Below are positions 1-13,294 of a stretch of DNA of 64,000 nucleotides, one piece after another (position 1 is the stretch's first letter; each line of letters begins with the position of its first letter). The stretch spans positions 15,894,681 to 15,958,680 of the forward strand of contig VZSR01003806.1 of assembly GCA_013398615.1 (NCBI GenBank), given 5' to 3'. The DNA comes from Brachypodius melanocephalos. Taxonomy: Eukaryota; Chordata; Aves; Passeriformes; Pycnonotidae. The notes beneath the pieces are model-generated. The model ran no database searches. It worked only from the letters and a program-made list of their open reading frames with translations, and was not told where the DNA came from. The position numbers were made by a program, and so were the translations under genes.

Positions 1-3000
1 TTTGGCTAGGTCTTTTCCTGGGAGGAGTTATCATCTTCATGTGATTGCTAACAAGGTTTAACCAATTACTGTGCGTTTTCGTAGAAGGCTATTTTTAACT
101 CTTCAGTGCTGGGAATATATTTAAAAATAACACTAATACCTTGACCTTCAGTGAATGAAGGTCTTTACTGAAGAGAGAGATCATACACTGGTAAGCCTAA
201 GTATTAAGCTACAGCCTGAAATAATGACCTGACACTTCTTTCAGCCAGCCTTTGAAGGATGAAAGAAAATTTAAACATAACTGAGAACTGTACAGGGCAG
301 ATTGCAATCTGTGATGGGCCACACCTTTCAAAGAGACAAGATCTGAAATGCGTATGAAAGGAAAGTGGAAAAGGGAAAGCATGCTCTGTTCTGTTAGTAG
401 TTACAAGAGATGAATGAAGGTCAGATTGGAAAAATACCCAAACTCCCAAACTAAAAAACCCCAAGTACACAGTCTAGAAGCAAAGAGAGCTGATTAGTGA
501 TTAGTGTTCATTTTACTGGGACATACTTCCCAGCTACAAATATATATTGGTTTCTTTCTTGGTCTTCCCAGCTACCTGTATCTGAGAGCTGTTTCCTCGT
601 TATACTGACAGGATGCAGCAAGGAATCAAAAGATTTCCTGCTTCTCCTAACCCTGCATTTTCCACAGTATGTAACATAACATCATGTAAGATCCTTGAGT
701 TGTCAAAGACCCAAAAGACCCAACCAATAATTGCTGTAGGACAATGGGGCTGTGGGAGGATACAGCAGTTTAGGTGGGTTGTGCTGTTTCAGGCCCAGAG
801 CTGGGCAAGATGCACTGCCTTGGGTGACCCATCCTTCCCTCCTTAGCACAGCCTTCTCTTGGGTTAGCTTGGACTGAGTGTGCATACGGCTGAGCATAAA
901 TAGTCTGGGTGGGATTAATTAACTTAAATATAAGCAACCATTGCTATTTTCAGTGCCCCAGGATATCTCAGACAGCCACACTGAGCTGGCAGGTACAACA
1001 TAGGACTTTGAGAAGAGTAGTGCCATTCTGGGGTGGCAGCTGGCAACAAAGAGATGATCCCCAGATAGTCCCTGGACTGCCTAAGATGGCATTAGAAGCT
1101 TATAAACAGGTAACTGAATCCCATCCTCAGCATCTTTCTGTAATTCTTGTTTTGCCAGTGCATATCCTTTCAGCTTTCATGTAACTCGTGTCTCTTGCTT
1201 TTTAAATTAACAAAAAGTGAATAAATTAAACCTGGGCAAAGATTTACAAGCTATCAATGTAATCACTGTGGTTAAAGATGTAGGACTTAACAATACACAT
1301 TCTGGATCCTTAGCTCATTTATACATTTTATATTTATATATTACCACCTGAGGAAAACAAATGTCTTGTTGAAGGCAGCTGGACCTCTGTTGTAAGAATT
1401 TTTGATACTCTTTTTCCAAGTGTATTTACTGAGGATGATTATTAAACAACTCCCAAATTGGTGTAATTATATCACATACTCATAAACAGCTACCTTTTTT
1501 TCCTTCTTTTGTGAATTATTTAATGAAGATTACATTCAAAATAAAAACATTTTTATATTCTTCAAGAACAAGCCAGCAAGGATGACTGAATTAGGTAAAA
1601 ATTAAAAAGCTAAATATGCAGATTAGAAGATGCTTTTTTCATGCAAGGCTCGTAAATTCTTTGGTTTCTGTCTGTGCTTGTGGTGAAACCATGTTTTTTA
1701 ATGATTTTGTCTTACCCTTTGTGGCATGGATGCCATTCTGCCATATCTATTTCCCTAGGCGTTCTGATGACTTCCTTCAAGTTGTAGCAGGATTATTATT
1801 TTTTATATTAGTGAAAGTTTCTTACCCATAGTAGTTATAATGAATAGATTGCAATAAAATAGTCCCAGCAGCTCCATAAATTGTCAAAGTCTGTATAATA
1901 TATATGTGTTTTACTTTAAAATAATGGTGTTTCACTGTTTTGTTTTCTTCTGGGAGTATTTTGCTGAAACTGATAAAGTTATTCTTTGGCACAGCATCTC
2001 ATCTATATTCTACACTGCTGTGCTTTAAATATCCTAACAAAACTGTGTCGCAGCTGGATTCTAGCAACCTAAAATGTGGTTTGGATGCAGAAACTTCTGC
2101 CTCAGTGTGACTGAAAGGCTCATATGTTTTGCTAGGGAGAATGAGTATTCTGGCAGCTATGCTGACATCTTCAGAGCATGGACTGACTACTCGTGTGGAA
2201 GACTGGACTTTATTGCTGTTGGTTGTTTTTAAAAATTTCATCATCTCATAAAGCATTTGCTCTTCAGCAGTGTCTGTGACATTATCAGAGGGTAATACAA
2301 GGCTGAATATATGAGGTTTGCCAGTAAGTTTGCCAGGATGTCCCTCAATTTTGGAATTCAGGTCATCTCACAAACACTGAAGTATTGAAAAATATTTGCA
2401 GCAGAGCTACAGTGAAAACCTTCATCTAATCTCTGAAGGCTTTAGGAAATAGTACTTCATCTGAAGTCATGACACACACATGAAGACATACTTCATCTGA
2501 AACATACTTATTTCTAATTAATTATCTGAGATACACAGATACAAGATGGCAACATCCACAAACTTCCACTGGCATGGTAGTGGCCTGGGGAGTCAAGTAA
2601 GCATGAATTTGCTGTGGCCTTTTCAAAACTCCCTAAGGCTCAGTGTTCCTTGAAATCTGCAGGGTTTAGACACATTGTGAGCTCTATTCTGTAGCAATTG
2701 AGTTGGAACCTCAGACTCAATTTGGTATAACATTTGAGAATCTCAAGGAGAATTTTCTCTCATGGTTCTGATGGGAGGCAATAATATGGGCAAGGAACTT
2801 CTGTGAGAACAGAATCCTGTAGTACCCCCATAAACATCATATATGACAAAATTAATTTCAGATAAGGTTATCTTTCAGATTGTACCTTTTAAAAAACTGT
2901 AAATAATGGAGGGCTTGTAAAATAGACAGTGGGGAATAAAACCTAAGTTATGCCGTGATTATGAATTAGACCAAGTTGTACTGGGGATCAAAAAAACCAC

Positions 3001-6000
3001 AAAGTGAATAAAAGAGACATTGAACTTTTGTTTGGCTAAACCTCCTTTTTAAAAAACAGGATAAAAACAAAGAGTGGGAAAAAAAACGTTCCCTTCATTC
3101 AGTTAGCACATTTTCCTGGAAAAAAAAATATTGCTCCATCACCTTGGCATACACAGATCTCTATCACACACACTCAAAATAAAGGCTGATAATTGAAAAC
3201 TGCCTTGGCAATACCACAGAAATCTGAGACACTTCAGTGGGCAACCACAGCCTTTAAACCTACTATGAGCTAGATTCTGATCTATTAGCAGCCCTGTGCC
3301 TCTGATTAACTCTGGTGTAACTGAGATCAAAATGTCATCTGTGGCTTAAACAAGGTATTTCACCTGGTGGCACTTTGGCTGGCTCTCTCCTGCAGCGTGA
3401 TTCCAGCCAGCCAGTCCTTGGTCCTTTGGAGGAGATGGTTTTTAGAAGTCGTATGTAAAGTCCAAAACTGAACACTGAGTTGCACATAGCTGCCAGGTGG
3501 TAGACATGAGTTCCCGTGGCTCATAATTAATCCAGCCTTCATCGTTGCAGAGGGTGGGCTGCCTTTTTTTATAATACCGATTTATATTGATGCTTTTCCA
3601 CATTGCTCTACTTGCTATTCAGGGAAAGAGTGAATACTTTTTGTGTCCAAATGGATCAGAGCTAATATGTTCCAGGTTTTTAAATATATTTACCTGTCTA
3701 TTTCTTGTCTAGTGGCAGACTGGTATCTAAATGTCTCTGTGGGTCTGAGTTCAGTGCCTTGCTGGAAAAGCTGAATTTCAGACTTCATTTTCTCCTTTAC
3801 TCATAGTAAAATAACTCTTCCAGGCTAAATCTTGTTTCAAGTTAATTAAATAGATGTTAATATTCCTGGTGACTTCAGAGGAAGAGAGAGCCAGCTCAAT
3901 ATGTAATAAAAATGTAAGAGTAATCATTTTTCTAATAGTAATTTAACTCAACTTTATGAAATGTCTAATACTTTGTGGTATTTTTACTTCAAAAGTATTT
4001 TTATTTAAAGCTACTCACCATGAATTCACCAATTTAAGTAGATGTGTCATTTACTTCAACACTTTTGAGAAGCTTGAGTATTTATTTACGTAATAAATGC
4101 ATACTAAATGTCTTTATTCTTCCATACTGACATTTCTTTGCCTTGAGATCTGATTTTAAAAAGTAGTTATCTGTCATAAGCTAACTGAAACAGAATGTAA
4201 AAATTATACACAGTTAATAAAGAAACAAAATACGTAATCTGTCAGAGCAGATCCCCTGATCTATGCCTTGTAAATCAGTGCTCTTCTGACAGCGATATGT
4301 CTGTGTGCTCTTCCTGCCCTCAGAAGAGGATTTTACTCACCAACTACACATTTTTGTACATATGTCATATAAAGGAAGTATTATAATTTTTACATAAAGA
4401 TATTTAAGAAATTGCTAAGAAGTTTGGTTAATTAAAAAAACACAAATGCAAATTATTTTGTAAAGGCAAGACCCTCATCTTTTCTATGTGGGCTACATTC
4501 AAACTAAGGAGACTTCAGGCAGGAAAGTCACCACTTCTTTCTAAGACTGTTTTTTTCATATGTGCAGACTCTTGGTGTTACCTTTCTGGAGCAACTGCCT
4601 GAGCCAAGGGTACCAGGCTGGCTTAATCTGTCGCCTGTAAATAGAGGCACCTAGCATGGGGACACATATGATGGACAAGACACTGCTACAGCAAGACAAA
4701 AGTTTTGCCTCTTTTTGTAGAAGTTTATAAATTCTGTGAGCTCATTTCTACCCTCAGGGATACAGTGCTAGATGGCAGCTCTCCAAATGTCATACGTGTA
4801 TAACTGACTGCAGTGACCTCTCTGACACTGGACCTTGGGTCCTGTGAAATCCCCCTGGGTTTTGGGGAAGGCACCAGAGGTGCTCCATCACATTGTTCCA
4901 ACTGGAGCTGCCCATCACTCTTGCACGAGTGTTTTCAACAGCTTTCTTGATGTTTGTGGCTCTTGGAACTCCCTTTCCTCTGTAACAGAAAGGCAAATAT
5001 GCAATTCTAACATAGCAATCCAGCACATCTGGGGGAGTAGAGTTGGCAAAGCAGTTGTTAACCACCCAAGCCTCCCCTTTGTGGTTTAGAGTGACACTCT
5101 TGTAGTTCACTGGACTGGAGGGAAGAGAACCAAGTCTTTTCAGAAGGCCACTTAATGGGCTTAATGTTTTTTGGGCCTTCACAACACTGAAGCAAAACCG
5201 GTGAGCAATTAGGAAGGAAAGCAGGATGTTTATGCAAACATGGTCATAGAGAATGAGACTCATTCCTCATTTAATTGTAGGTGTGGGATTCATCCCACAA
5301 ATTAATATTTTTGCATTGAAATAAATAGGTACAGCTGCCTACACGAAGGTAGTACCCAAGCTCCCATTAGGCAACAGCATGGAGCCTCAGGTCTCTAACG
5401 TATCTCTGCACATATACACCCCAGTTGTCTAAGTCAGACCCTGCTTCCTGGTTCTCTTAAAAGTCAGTGGTGAGAAATAGATACTTTTAGGGCATGATTC
5501 ATTCCATCCTGAAGTACCTAAAATAGATGAATAACTCTGGCTTTATGAGTCTAGCTGAAGTACTCAGCTAGGAAATGGGTATGGACAGATTAATGCCAAG
5601 GAATGGTTGTGTAGTCATTACATACATGTCTGTTCTAACTAGAACATTTATCAGTGATCAGCCCACCAATAGCTCTTTCGAGAGCTACATGATTCCTACC
5701 CACATCTTTCCCACTTCTGAATGCCCTCTCTGCCTCAAACCACTGTTTTTTGACTTAATGCTCCCATATGTACTTGTCAGTCTCTTGTGCATGCTTCATA
5801 AAGCAATCAGGTTTTCAATAAAAATTCCAGCACTTATGTTACAAAAATTATACTGGGCAGAAGAGCATGAAATGTTCTTTAGGATATATTTCTGTCTTGG
5901 CAAAGAGAGGGAATGAATGATCTAATGGGTCTTTCCATCTGTAAGTCAACATTCAGCTTCCAAATTATGATAGTCTTTTTCTTCATAGGCATTAAATGTA

Positions 6001-9000
6001 TTTGGTTTTGAAGATGTCTCTTATTAGTACCTACCTTCTTTTTTACATGATGACGTAAATTTATACCCTTGAAGTGATATTTTTATAATTCCCACCAGAC
6101 ACATCAGATAACTTAGAAACCTCTTGCATGGCTAAATGCTCTTTTCCACAGTGTGTGTACTCAGTTAGATCACTTACAATTGAAAATCCATTGAGACCTG
6201 AAGAAGAACAAAGGATAGTAACATTTTTAGCAGATTTACATTTGTCCAGCTTGGTAAGTTGAAAAGGTCACCAAAGTCTGTCAGCTCTGGGAAAATAATT
6301 TATTATTGTAAAGGAACTCAGGACAGCATGAGCTGGACAATATCCTGTATGCAGACTGGTTGGCTGACAATGCAGACAAAGTCAAACTCTTAGCAATACC
6401 TGTTTTGGAAACTGCACTTGAAAGCAAATTTTATAATGTATATAAAAATTGGTTACTTTTGAATCACATGAGTCCTAGCATGTTCAGGCAGTTAAACTGT
6501 GGTTGAGAATATTGATGGAGAAAGATTGTGGGGTCTCCCTTATTTTGCTTGATGTATGGGGTGTGTTTGATGATAACACTTCAGATGCCCAGGATAGTTG
6601 AAAAGTTTGCTGTTGCTGGTTCTACTTGGGACAATTTCAGAATTGTCTGAAGAAAGCTGAATCCCAGCTGTATCTGTAAATTTTTTGGAATAAAACACCT
6701 TTAACTTGGTCTCCCACAGAAATTAATAGGATCTCCCTACTTCCTGATATAGACAAAAATATTGGTGAATGTGTTCTAACACAAACCTGGTAATTAAAAT
6801 GAAACAGTGGTAACATTGTGCTGCTATCCTCCTGCATGTTTAAGTACTTCACCTGTAACTGTATGTGTAGGCTGAAACTGAGCTATAGTGGATGATGTAT
6901 TTAATCCACAGCCCTTAAGATAGTTGAAGCATTAGCTAGAATTGTATTGAAGGTCCTGTGGGTTCTACATTTTTTTACTGAAAGGCTGTGATGGTTTTGT
7001 TTTGGCCCTATTTTTTATCTTAGCTAAGGCCTTCAAATGTAATGGAAAATAAAATTAAAAATACTTTTTCCTGCTTCCCTAATAGGAAGGATTAGAAATG
7101 TTTCCACTTGGTCAGTTTAAGCCTAAATACCTGTTCTTCAGGATTCAGCCACCTTGACTCCATAGGTGCACAACCTGAAATGGCTGATTCAGCCTTGTCT
7201 TTCTCTAAGAGAGCTAAAGGCCAAATGCTGGGTCAACCCTCATGAGGAGCTGATTACCAGAGAGATTGGTGTTTGTAGATGAGATGAATGTGAAAAGTCT
7301 GAGATTTTTAGCGGCTGTCACTGATCTGTTGACACTTACCTGGAATTAAAGCTGTGCCTGGAGTATCATGCAGAAAAAAAAAAAAAAAACCAAAAAAACC
7401 CCAACAACTTTTTACAATCTTTCTGTGCTCTCCTACTTGTAGCTGCCCTGGTATGTTAAAATCTACCTCTCTGGCTCCTGAACTTTTAGTTGTAACTTCA
7501 GATAATTTTTGTCAGGAGGTTCTAGAAACTCATTAAAGAGTGTTATAATTGCATATGCAGAATGAAGGAAAGCAAATACAACCTTAATTTTCTGAGTCCA
7601 TTAGCCAGTTCCCTTGATTCATTTATCTGGAGGATTGAGAATGCCAGCTAATTTCATTTCCACAGTTACATTTTCCAAAATCATCGAAAGACTAATCAAA
7701 AGCTTGCAGCTAATATTTGTGGCTTGTTTGGTTTTCTCCTGTTGTTTGAACTGCTTCCAATGTCTCTTGCCAGTGACATTTCTCCACCAAGCAGAATAAA
7801 TACCAAAACTATAGAGAAATAGTTTTATGAAGAAGGCAGCAAATGTGTTGCCTTGTAAATACAAAGTTTCTCAAAGCCACTGACGTCCTTCTGTAACTTC
7901 CATGGCAAGGAAATGACAGAGCCAGAATAATTAGTTTACTCAAAAGATGAAATATTTGTAATTCCAGTACTCTTCCACAGTTTGAAAGATACATTTACTT
8001 ACATTTTAAAATCCATTTTTTGCTATGAAATATTGGGTGGAAGAGAAAATCTAATCCTCTTGGACTGTGTGCTTAAAATATTGTTGTTATTGGAAATTTT
8101 ATTCATGAGACCACACTGCATGACCCTGAGTTTAGACTCTGAGTCCAAAGGTGTTACTTGCCCTCTTTTATTTATAATAAAAGGGGATCTCTTCCCCTGA
8201 AGTACTTGGAATCTAAACAAGGTAGAATGATCATTCTTGTTATATAAATTAAATACTGAGACACAGAGCAATTCAGAGCATATCTTCAGTTCAGCAAGCT
8301 GCCTTCAAAAGAGTAGGCAGTAAAGCAATATCGATGCAGCAATCTGCATGTGTGTTAATTAGTCTGGATGGATGCTGCAATTTCATATTTATATTGCATC
8401 TGAGGTGCTAGCTAGTGTATTAGCCACTCTGGAGTATTATGCATTGCAAACAGAGCCAAGGTGATTTAGGATCATGCAGTCAGTGTTGGAATTGTGGTTA
8501 ACCTCACTGCCATTTTTTAATTTCCTTCTCCATGTTGCATGAAATCTGTTACAGACTCATACATCAGTTTAGGGGAAGGGATCTTTGGAAGCCATATGGT
8601 CCAATTCCTTGCTGGGAACAGGGCTGACATCAGTTTGTTCTGGTTCCTTAAGGCTTTGTTTGATAACTCATCTTGTGGAGATTTTTTTTAAATCTATATA
8701 TGGGGAGAATTTCCCTTACTATGACTTGTGTTCATTGCTTCTAGTCCTTTTGTTGGGCATCTCTGAGAAGAGTGTGAGACCATCCTCTCCACCACCTGTT
8801 AGGTAGTTGCAGACAATAACTGAGATCCTTCTTTTCTCTGTCTTCTGCATGCTGAACAAACCCAGCTCCCTCCTTCTCTCCACGTTCTCCAACCACTAAC
8901 AACATTGGAATGGTTGGGCTTGCTTCAATATGTCCTTGAACTGGGGAGACAAGTCTGTGAGACCACGAGTCTGTCTAAACCCATGTGGTTTTGGAAGTGC

Positions 9001-12000
9001 ACAATCGCATAAATCTCTTCAGGAAGCAAGCTCCATTATTAAGGTCTTGGTCTTGTGGAATTTTTGCCTCCATTCCAGAACTTAAGCTACCTATTTCTTG
9101 ACTCTAGTAGTTGGTGGTGTATATCCTGATGAACTGGAGTCTTCTCTGTGCACACCTGAGGTTACCTCACCTGGTCCTGTAAAAGGCTTTGAAGATCAGG
9201 TCTAAGACCTTTGTAATGACTCACACAAAAGCATAGTGAGAGAGAATGTGTGAATATCTGAACTGGGAAGAGCCTGGTGAAGAGGTGGTGGCTTTCAAAG
9301 CAGTTTTAATGCTACTGAAAAAATCCAGCTGCAGTTTGGTACTCACAGCTACAGCTGCAAGAGGAAACTATAGATACAGATGTGGATAAGATGTTTCGAA
9401 AGGAAGACGAGGATTGGGAATAATTGCTTCAGGAGGAAATTTTATTCTGTTTTGGGGTGTTTGGAACAAGTATTGGTTGAGAGGAGGTGACTGTGCTGCA
9501 GACCTATGGTAAGCAGCAGTGGCGAGAAGTGAGACAGGCACATGGAGATTTTTGGGTTTAATCTGCTAATCACATGGCCGTCACTGCAAGTGTGCTGTCA
9601 GACTTACCCTAAGCATGTGCTTTGAGAGGAATCACGGATTCTGGCTGACTCTCCTCTGTCGATGCTCATGATGCACAGGAACATTCACAGTGACATGACC
9701 TGCTGAGCTCTGCAGGCTGCTGTTTATTTTGGTCAGGATTTTTTTCAGTGTGGTGCTGGTTTTGCACGACCTGTACACTTTGGGATTAAAATTATTTGGT
9801 TGCACATGTTGGTTCACTGAATGGAAAGGTCAGTATTGGTAACACATTTTTAGTTTGTTTTCACTGTTCATATCACACTGGTTGCATTTCAAAGTAATGC
9901 TGATTCTTTATCCATGGATGCTGGTGAGGGAAATGTGTATTGCTGGGGGGGTGTTATTGTGGCCTCCATGAATTTTTACATTTCCAGAATTTGCACTTTC
10001 TGTTTATGGGCAATTTAGTGCTTTGCCTTCCAGGGCTGTTTTTTGTGTGCATATGGAATCTATTACACATGATTTGTAGATCCTTTGTAGATTTTAAAAA
10101 CAATGAAGAATGGGATTTCACAATATAGGAACTATGAACTAAGTTTAAACATCCTAAAAATTTGAAAACTGTCTTCCTAAAAGTGGAAATGCATAAATAT
10201 TTTGTAAACGGTGCTGGCTTGTAGGGGTTTTAACTAAAGAAAATGGGACATTCATCTGCTAAACCTTGAGGTTTTGGGTTTTTCTCATAATAGCTGTGGC
10301 AAATTGTCCTCTTTGTGATCACTGAGTAATCTTAGATGTTGGAGTCATGTGGTTGCATGAAAACATTTGGGAAGGAGTGTCAAGAGAACCCCCCACTTTT
10401 CCAGCCCACTCTTTCTGGTGCCAGGACAGAAAAATGCACTGTGGTAAAAGACTGTTCAGGAACGTGAGCTCTACAGAGCTTTGGAGAGAGACACTACTGG
10501 ACTTTGCCCTTGATACAGATACACTGGATCTGTAAGGTGGTGGAGGTGGATGACATGCAATGACTTTCAAAGAGCATTCTTAATACAGTAATCTGGTCTG
10601 CTTTAATAATCTGATTTTAGCCATTTCCTTGGTCATGAACTTTCCCTCTTAGTCCCGTTGCCCTTTCTGTTTCCTCTCTAATTCCTTGCCAGTTCTAAAC
10701 TACTTTTTTTTTTTATATTTCATAGGCTTTCCTGAAGGTATGGACATTCCTTGTTTCCGTCTAGTCTTCCAAGATCTTCATGTGCTGTAGATTTGCTAAC
10801 GTGTATTTAAGGATCTCTATGCCTCCAGTGAATACTGTGAGGGGGAAAATAGCATTAGTTTTGGTTCAATACCTGTGATGTCAAAGATTTTTTAAATATT
10901 CATCCAAGAACATTGAGATACTCTCTACAGATTCTTATTTTCTGTCTTGGAATTTGCCCTTACCTTTCTTTCCATAATCTTAGGAATATGAGTATTGGGA
11001 ATCTATTTAGCTCATGCCCAAAAGAAGCATTTAGAGTCCCACCATGGGGCAAGAGGCCATGGGATAGGATGATTGTAGATACAGCATGTTATACTTAGGT
11101 CACAGTTTTGGTCCTTCCTAATCCCATCTTGTGGCTTCTGAATTTTGCTGTTGGAGGGCTTTGCTTTTTTATTATGATTGTCAGTCTACCTAAGGATGCT
11201 GTGGTCTGCCTTTAGGGCCTGTTACTTGTGATGACACTTGAAGCAGATATTCTGTGATCCCATCTGAACTATGCCTGTTAGGTGATTAGGTCCAATCTCC
11301 TGTCACAAGACACAACTCAAGAACAGCTATTTTCCCATTGTGGATGGATGTGTGGCCTGATCAAAAGAAACACGTAATTATAAAAACTAAAGTGAACCCA
11401 GCAAAGAATAATTTGCTTTTATTCATTGGATTTACACCTTCTGATGCTCTGATCATCTGAGAGGACACAGACATCTACCTGGAGCCTGGAAGAAAGCACT
11501 CCTTTCTTGTGAAGTCAAGAGCCCTAATAGGACACCATGTACCTAGAATTTCCCTTTATAACTCCCCTTATGCACTTACCTTTTCTTGTGCTGTCCTTGT
11601 TGCTCTGTAATGACTCAGAGGTACCTCTGGAATGAGCAATGTTCATGTGTTCTTAATGCTTCTGTGCCACGTACCTCCTACCTGGCATTTTCCTATTTCT
11701 CAAATGCATTTTTAGTATCTTTCTACTGATCAGAAGTCAAATGACATTCCAAGACTGGCAATAGAAAAGAATTCCTTTTCAGAATTTGTTCTGCTGCAAG
11801 CCTTCTCTGATAAACTGCAGTAAATGCCTGCTTAATTCTGTACATACTATCTACAGATGCAGAATTTACTGGAATGGGAGGCAGGTGAAAGGAATCCGTG
11901 TTCAACTCTCATTACTGCTTCTGAAGTTGTGTAAGCTCATGATTTTCCTCACTTGCCCGTTTTTGGGGAACTTCCACCAGCCCACCCTGGTATTTCAGAG

Positions 12001-12690
12001 TGCCTGACCCACAAGGAAAGATAGATACAATTGAGCACCCAGGCAAAGGAACAGTCTGATCAGAGTAATGTAAAAAGCTGTGTGGAGATGGTCAGTGTAT
12101 TTCAGAGCATGCATGCAAGGGCCACATTATCACAGTTACAAACCAGCACAGTAATTCCTCAGTTCAGTCATCCTGACAACTGCCCATATCATGGAAGATC
12201 TTTTTTCCTGAAGAGAACCCAGTTTGTAACAGATAAAAATCCAGAAAAAGCAATGTCAGAGAAGTGCAGGTTGGAATTAGATGGATACAGACAGCTCTTT
12301 CAGCTGGAAAACTGATGTTGAGGTTCCATTTTTATTTTTAACTCAGAAAAGACAGAACTGCAAACAGAACTATTCCTTTAGAGGCAGTGGAAACTCCTGA
12401 GATCCAAATACACAGTAAGTGCATGAGGAAATAGTCTATTTCAGGTGCACTCCTCAGAAGTAGTTGTAGCAAGGTTGAATATGTAATCTCGCATCATGGG
12501 AACACTATATATAGAGAGATTTTACAATTTAAAACATGGATATGAGTAAGAATTTATAAATTGTTTTGTACTGAAACTCAAGGTCACTGCCAGCCTGCCG
12601 GAGACCTGCCACTGCTGCTGCTGTGTGGGGTCACCAGCGGTGGGTACCACTGCCCCGATGCTGCCGTTCACCATCAGAATCGGGGGGACA
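1..12690. other. Intergenic DNA upstream of FKBP1B
   Basis: No coding exon can be supported in this AT-rich stretch. The open frames are short and scattered on both strands; the longest is a 157-codon frame at 4790-5263 (-), about what chance gives. The only recognisable repeat is an old CR1 fragment near 8.6-8.96 kb. A 16-base A tract lies at 7374-7389. In human, as I recall, WDCP is transcribed leftwards from the FKBP1B promoter, but its large coding exon is not visible here. Confidence 0.7.
8578..8960 (-). mobile_element. Old CR1 LINE fragment, antisense
   Basis: Read on the - strand, this is a diverged 3' part of a CR1-type LINE. Recognisable blocks include the '...gagaagagtgtgagaccatc' segment near 8764 and the 'gctgaacaaacccagctccc' segment near 8851, both standard in avian CR1 3' regions. 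It is 5' truncated and heavily mutated, so it is older than the copies near 15 kb. It encodes nothing intact. Confidence 0.7.
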
Positions 12691-13084
12691 ATTCCCTTCA
12701 GCGCGTACACGTAATGTGCGAGCACGGATGCCGTCCTCCATGGCTCTCTCTAACGGGAAATGCCGACCATCCACTCGCACTCAGCCACGTCCTGGTGTCT
12801 GATGCTCTGTCTCCCTGCCTGTCCGCCGCGCCTGCAGCAGTACCCCAGCGGTACCCTCCGATCCCGCACACACCCTGAGCCCTCCGCCGCGCGGACACCA
12901 CACGGGGGGAAACCGAGACCCTCCGGGGAGGGAGTGCTCCGCCGGGCACCATCGCTAAAGTGAGCCCTGCCCGGGGGATGGCAGTAGCATCCCCCGCACT
13001 GCCGTAGGGTGTGGGGCGATGCCGACGAGGGACATCCCCGCCACAACGCTCTCCCCGTCCCCGCGGCCAGCGGGCTCTCGGCGC

Positions 13085-13257
13085 GGGGGCGGGCGGACCC
13101 CTCCCGTCCCTCCCCATGCTCCCCGCCCCTGCCCCGCATTGGCTGCGGGCGCTGACGGGCAGCCGGGGCGGCCCCTGCCCGCGGCCGCCCAGGGGCACTG
13201 CCCGCACTGGGGGTCCGGCCGCGCCGGGGAGCGGGGCTGAGTCGAGCCGGTGTCGCC
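13085..13257 (+). promoter_or_regulatory. FKBP1B proximal promoter and 5' UTR
   Basis: Just upstream of the start codon are GC boxes (GGGGGCGGGCGG at 13085-13096 and CCCCGCCCC near 13121) and an inverted CCAAT box (ATTGG at 13138-13142). No TATA box is seen at a suitable distance. This fits a TATA-less CpG-island promoter bound by SP1-type factors and NF-Y. The transcription start cannot be placed from sequence alone; it probably lies between about 13150 and 13240. Confidence 0.6.
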
Positions 13258-13294
13258 ATGGGGGTGGAGATCGAGACCATCTCTCCCGGAGACG
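13258..13294 (+). CDS. FKBP1B: FKBP1B coding exon 1
   Basis: This exon encodes residues 1-12 (MGVEIETISPGD) plus the first base of the Gly13 codon. It ends at ACG followed by the donor GTACGA at 13295. Glu4 and Ile5 are typical of FKBP12.6, where FKBP12 has Gln and Val. The start codon lies in a good Kozak context (GCCATGG). Confidence 0.95.

Noticed and set aside
4790..5263. 157-codon frame on the - strand in the intergenic region
   Set aside because: The composition looks fairly protein-like, but no family is recognised, and one frame of this length is expected by chance in 64 kb. There is no promoter, splice or poly(A) support.
12031..12315. 94-codon + strand frame just upstream of the CpG island
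   Set aside because: It has no ATG at the start, no family match and no flanking splice evidence, and it lies outside the island.
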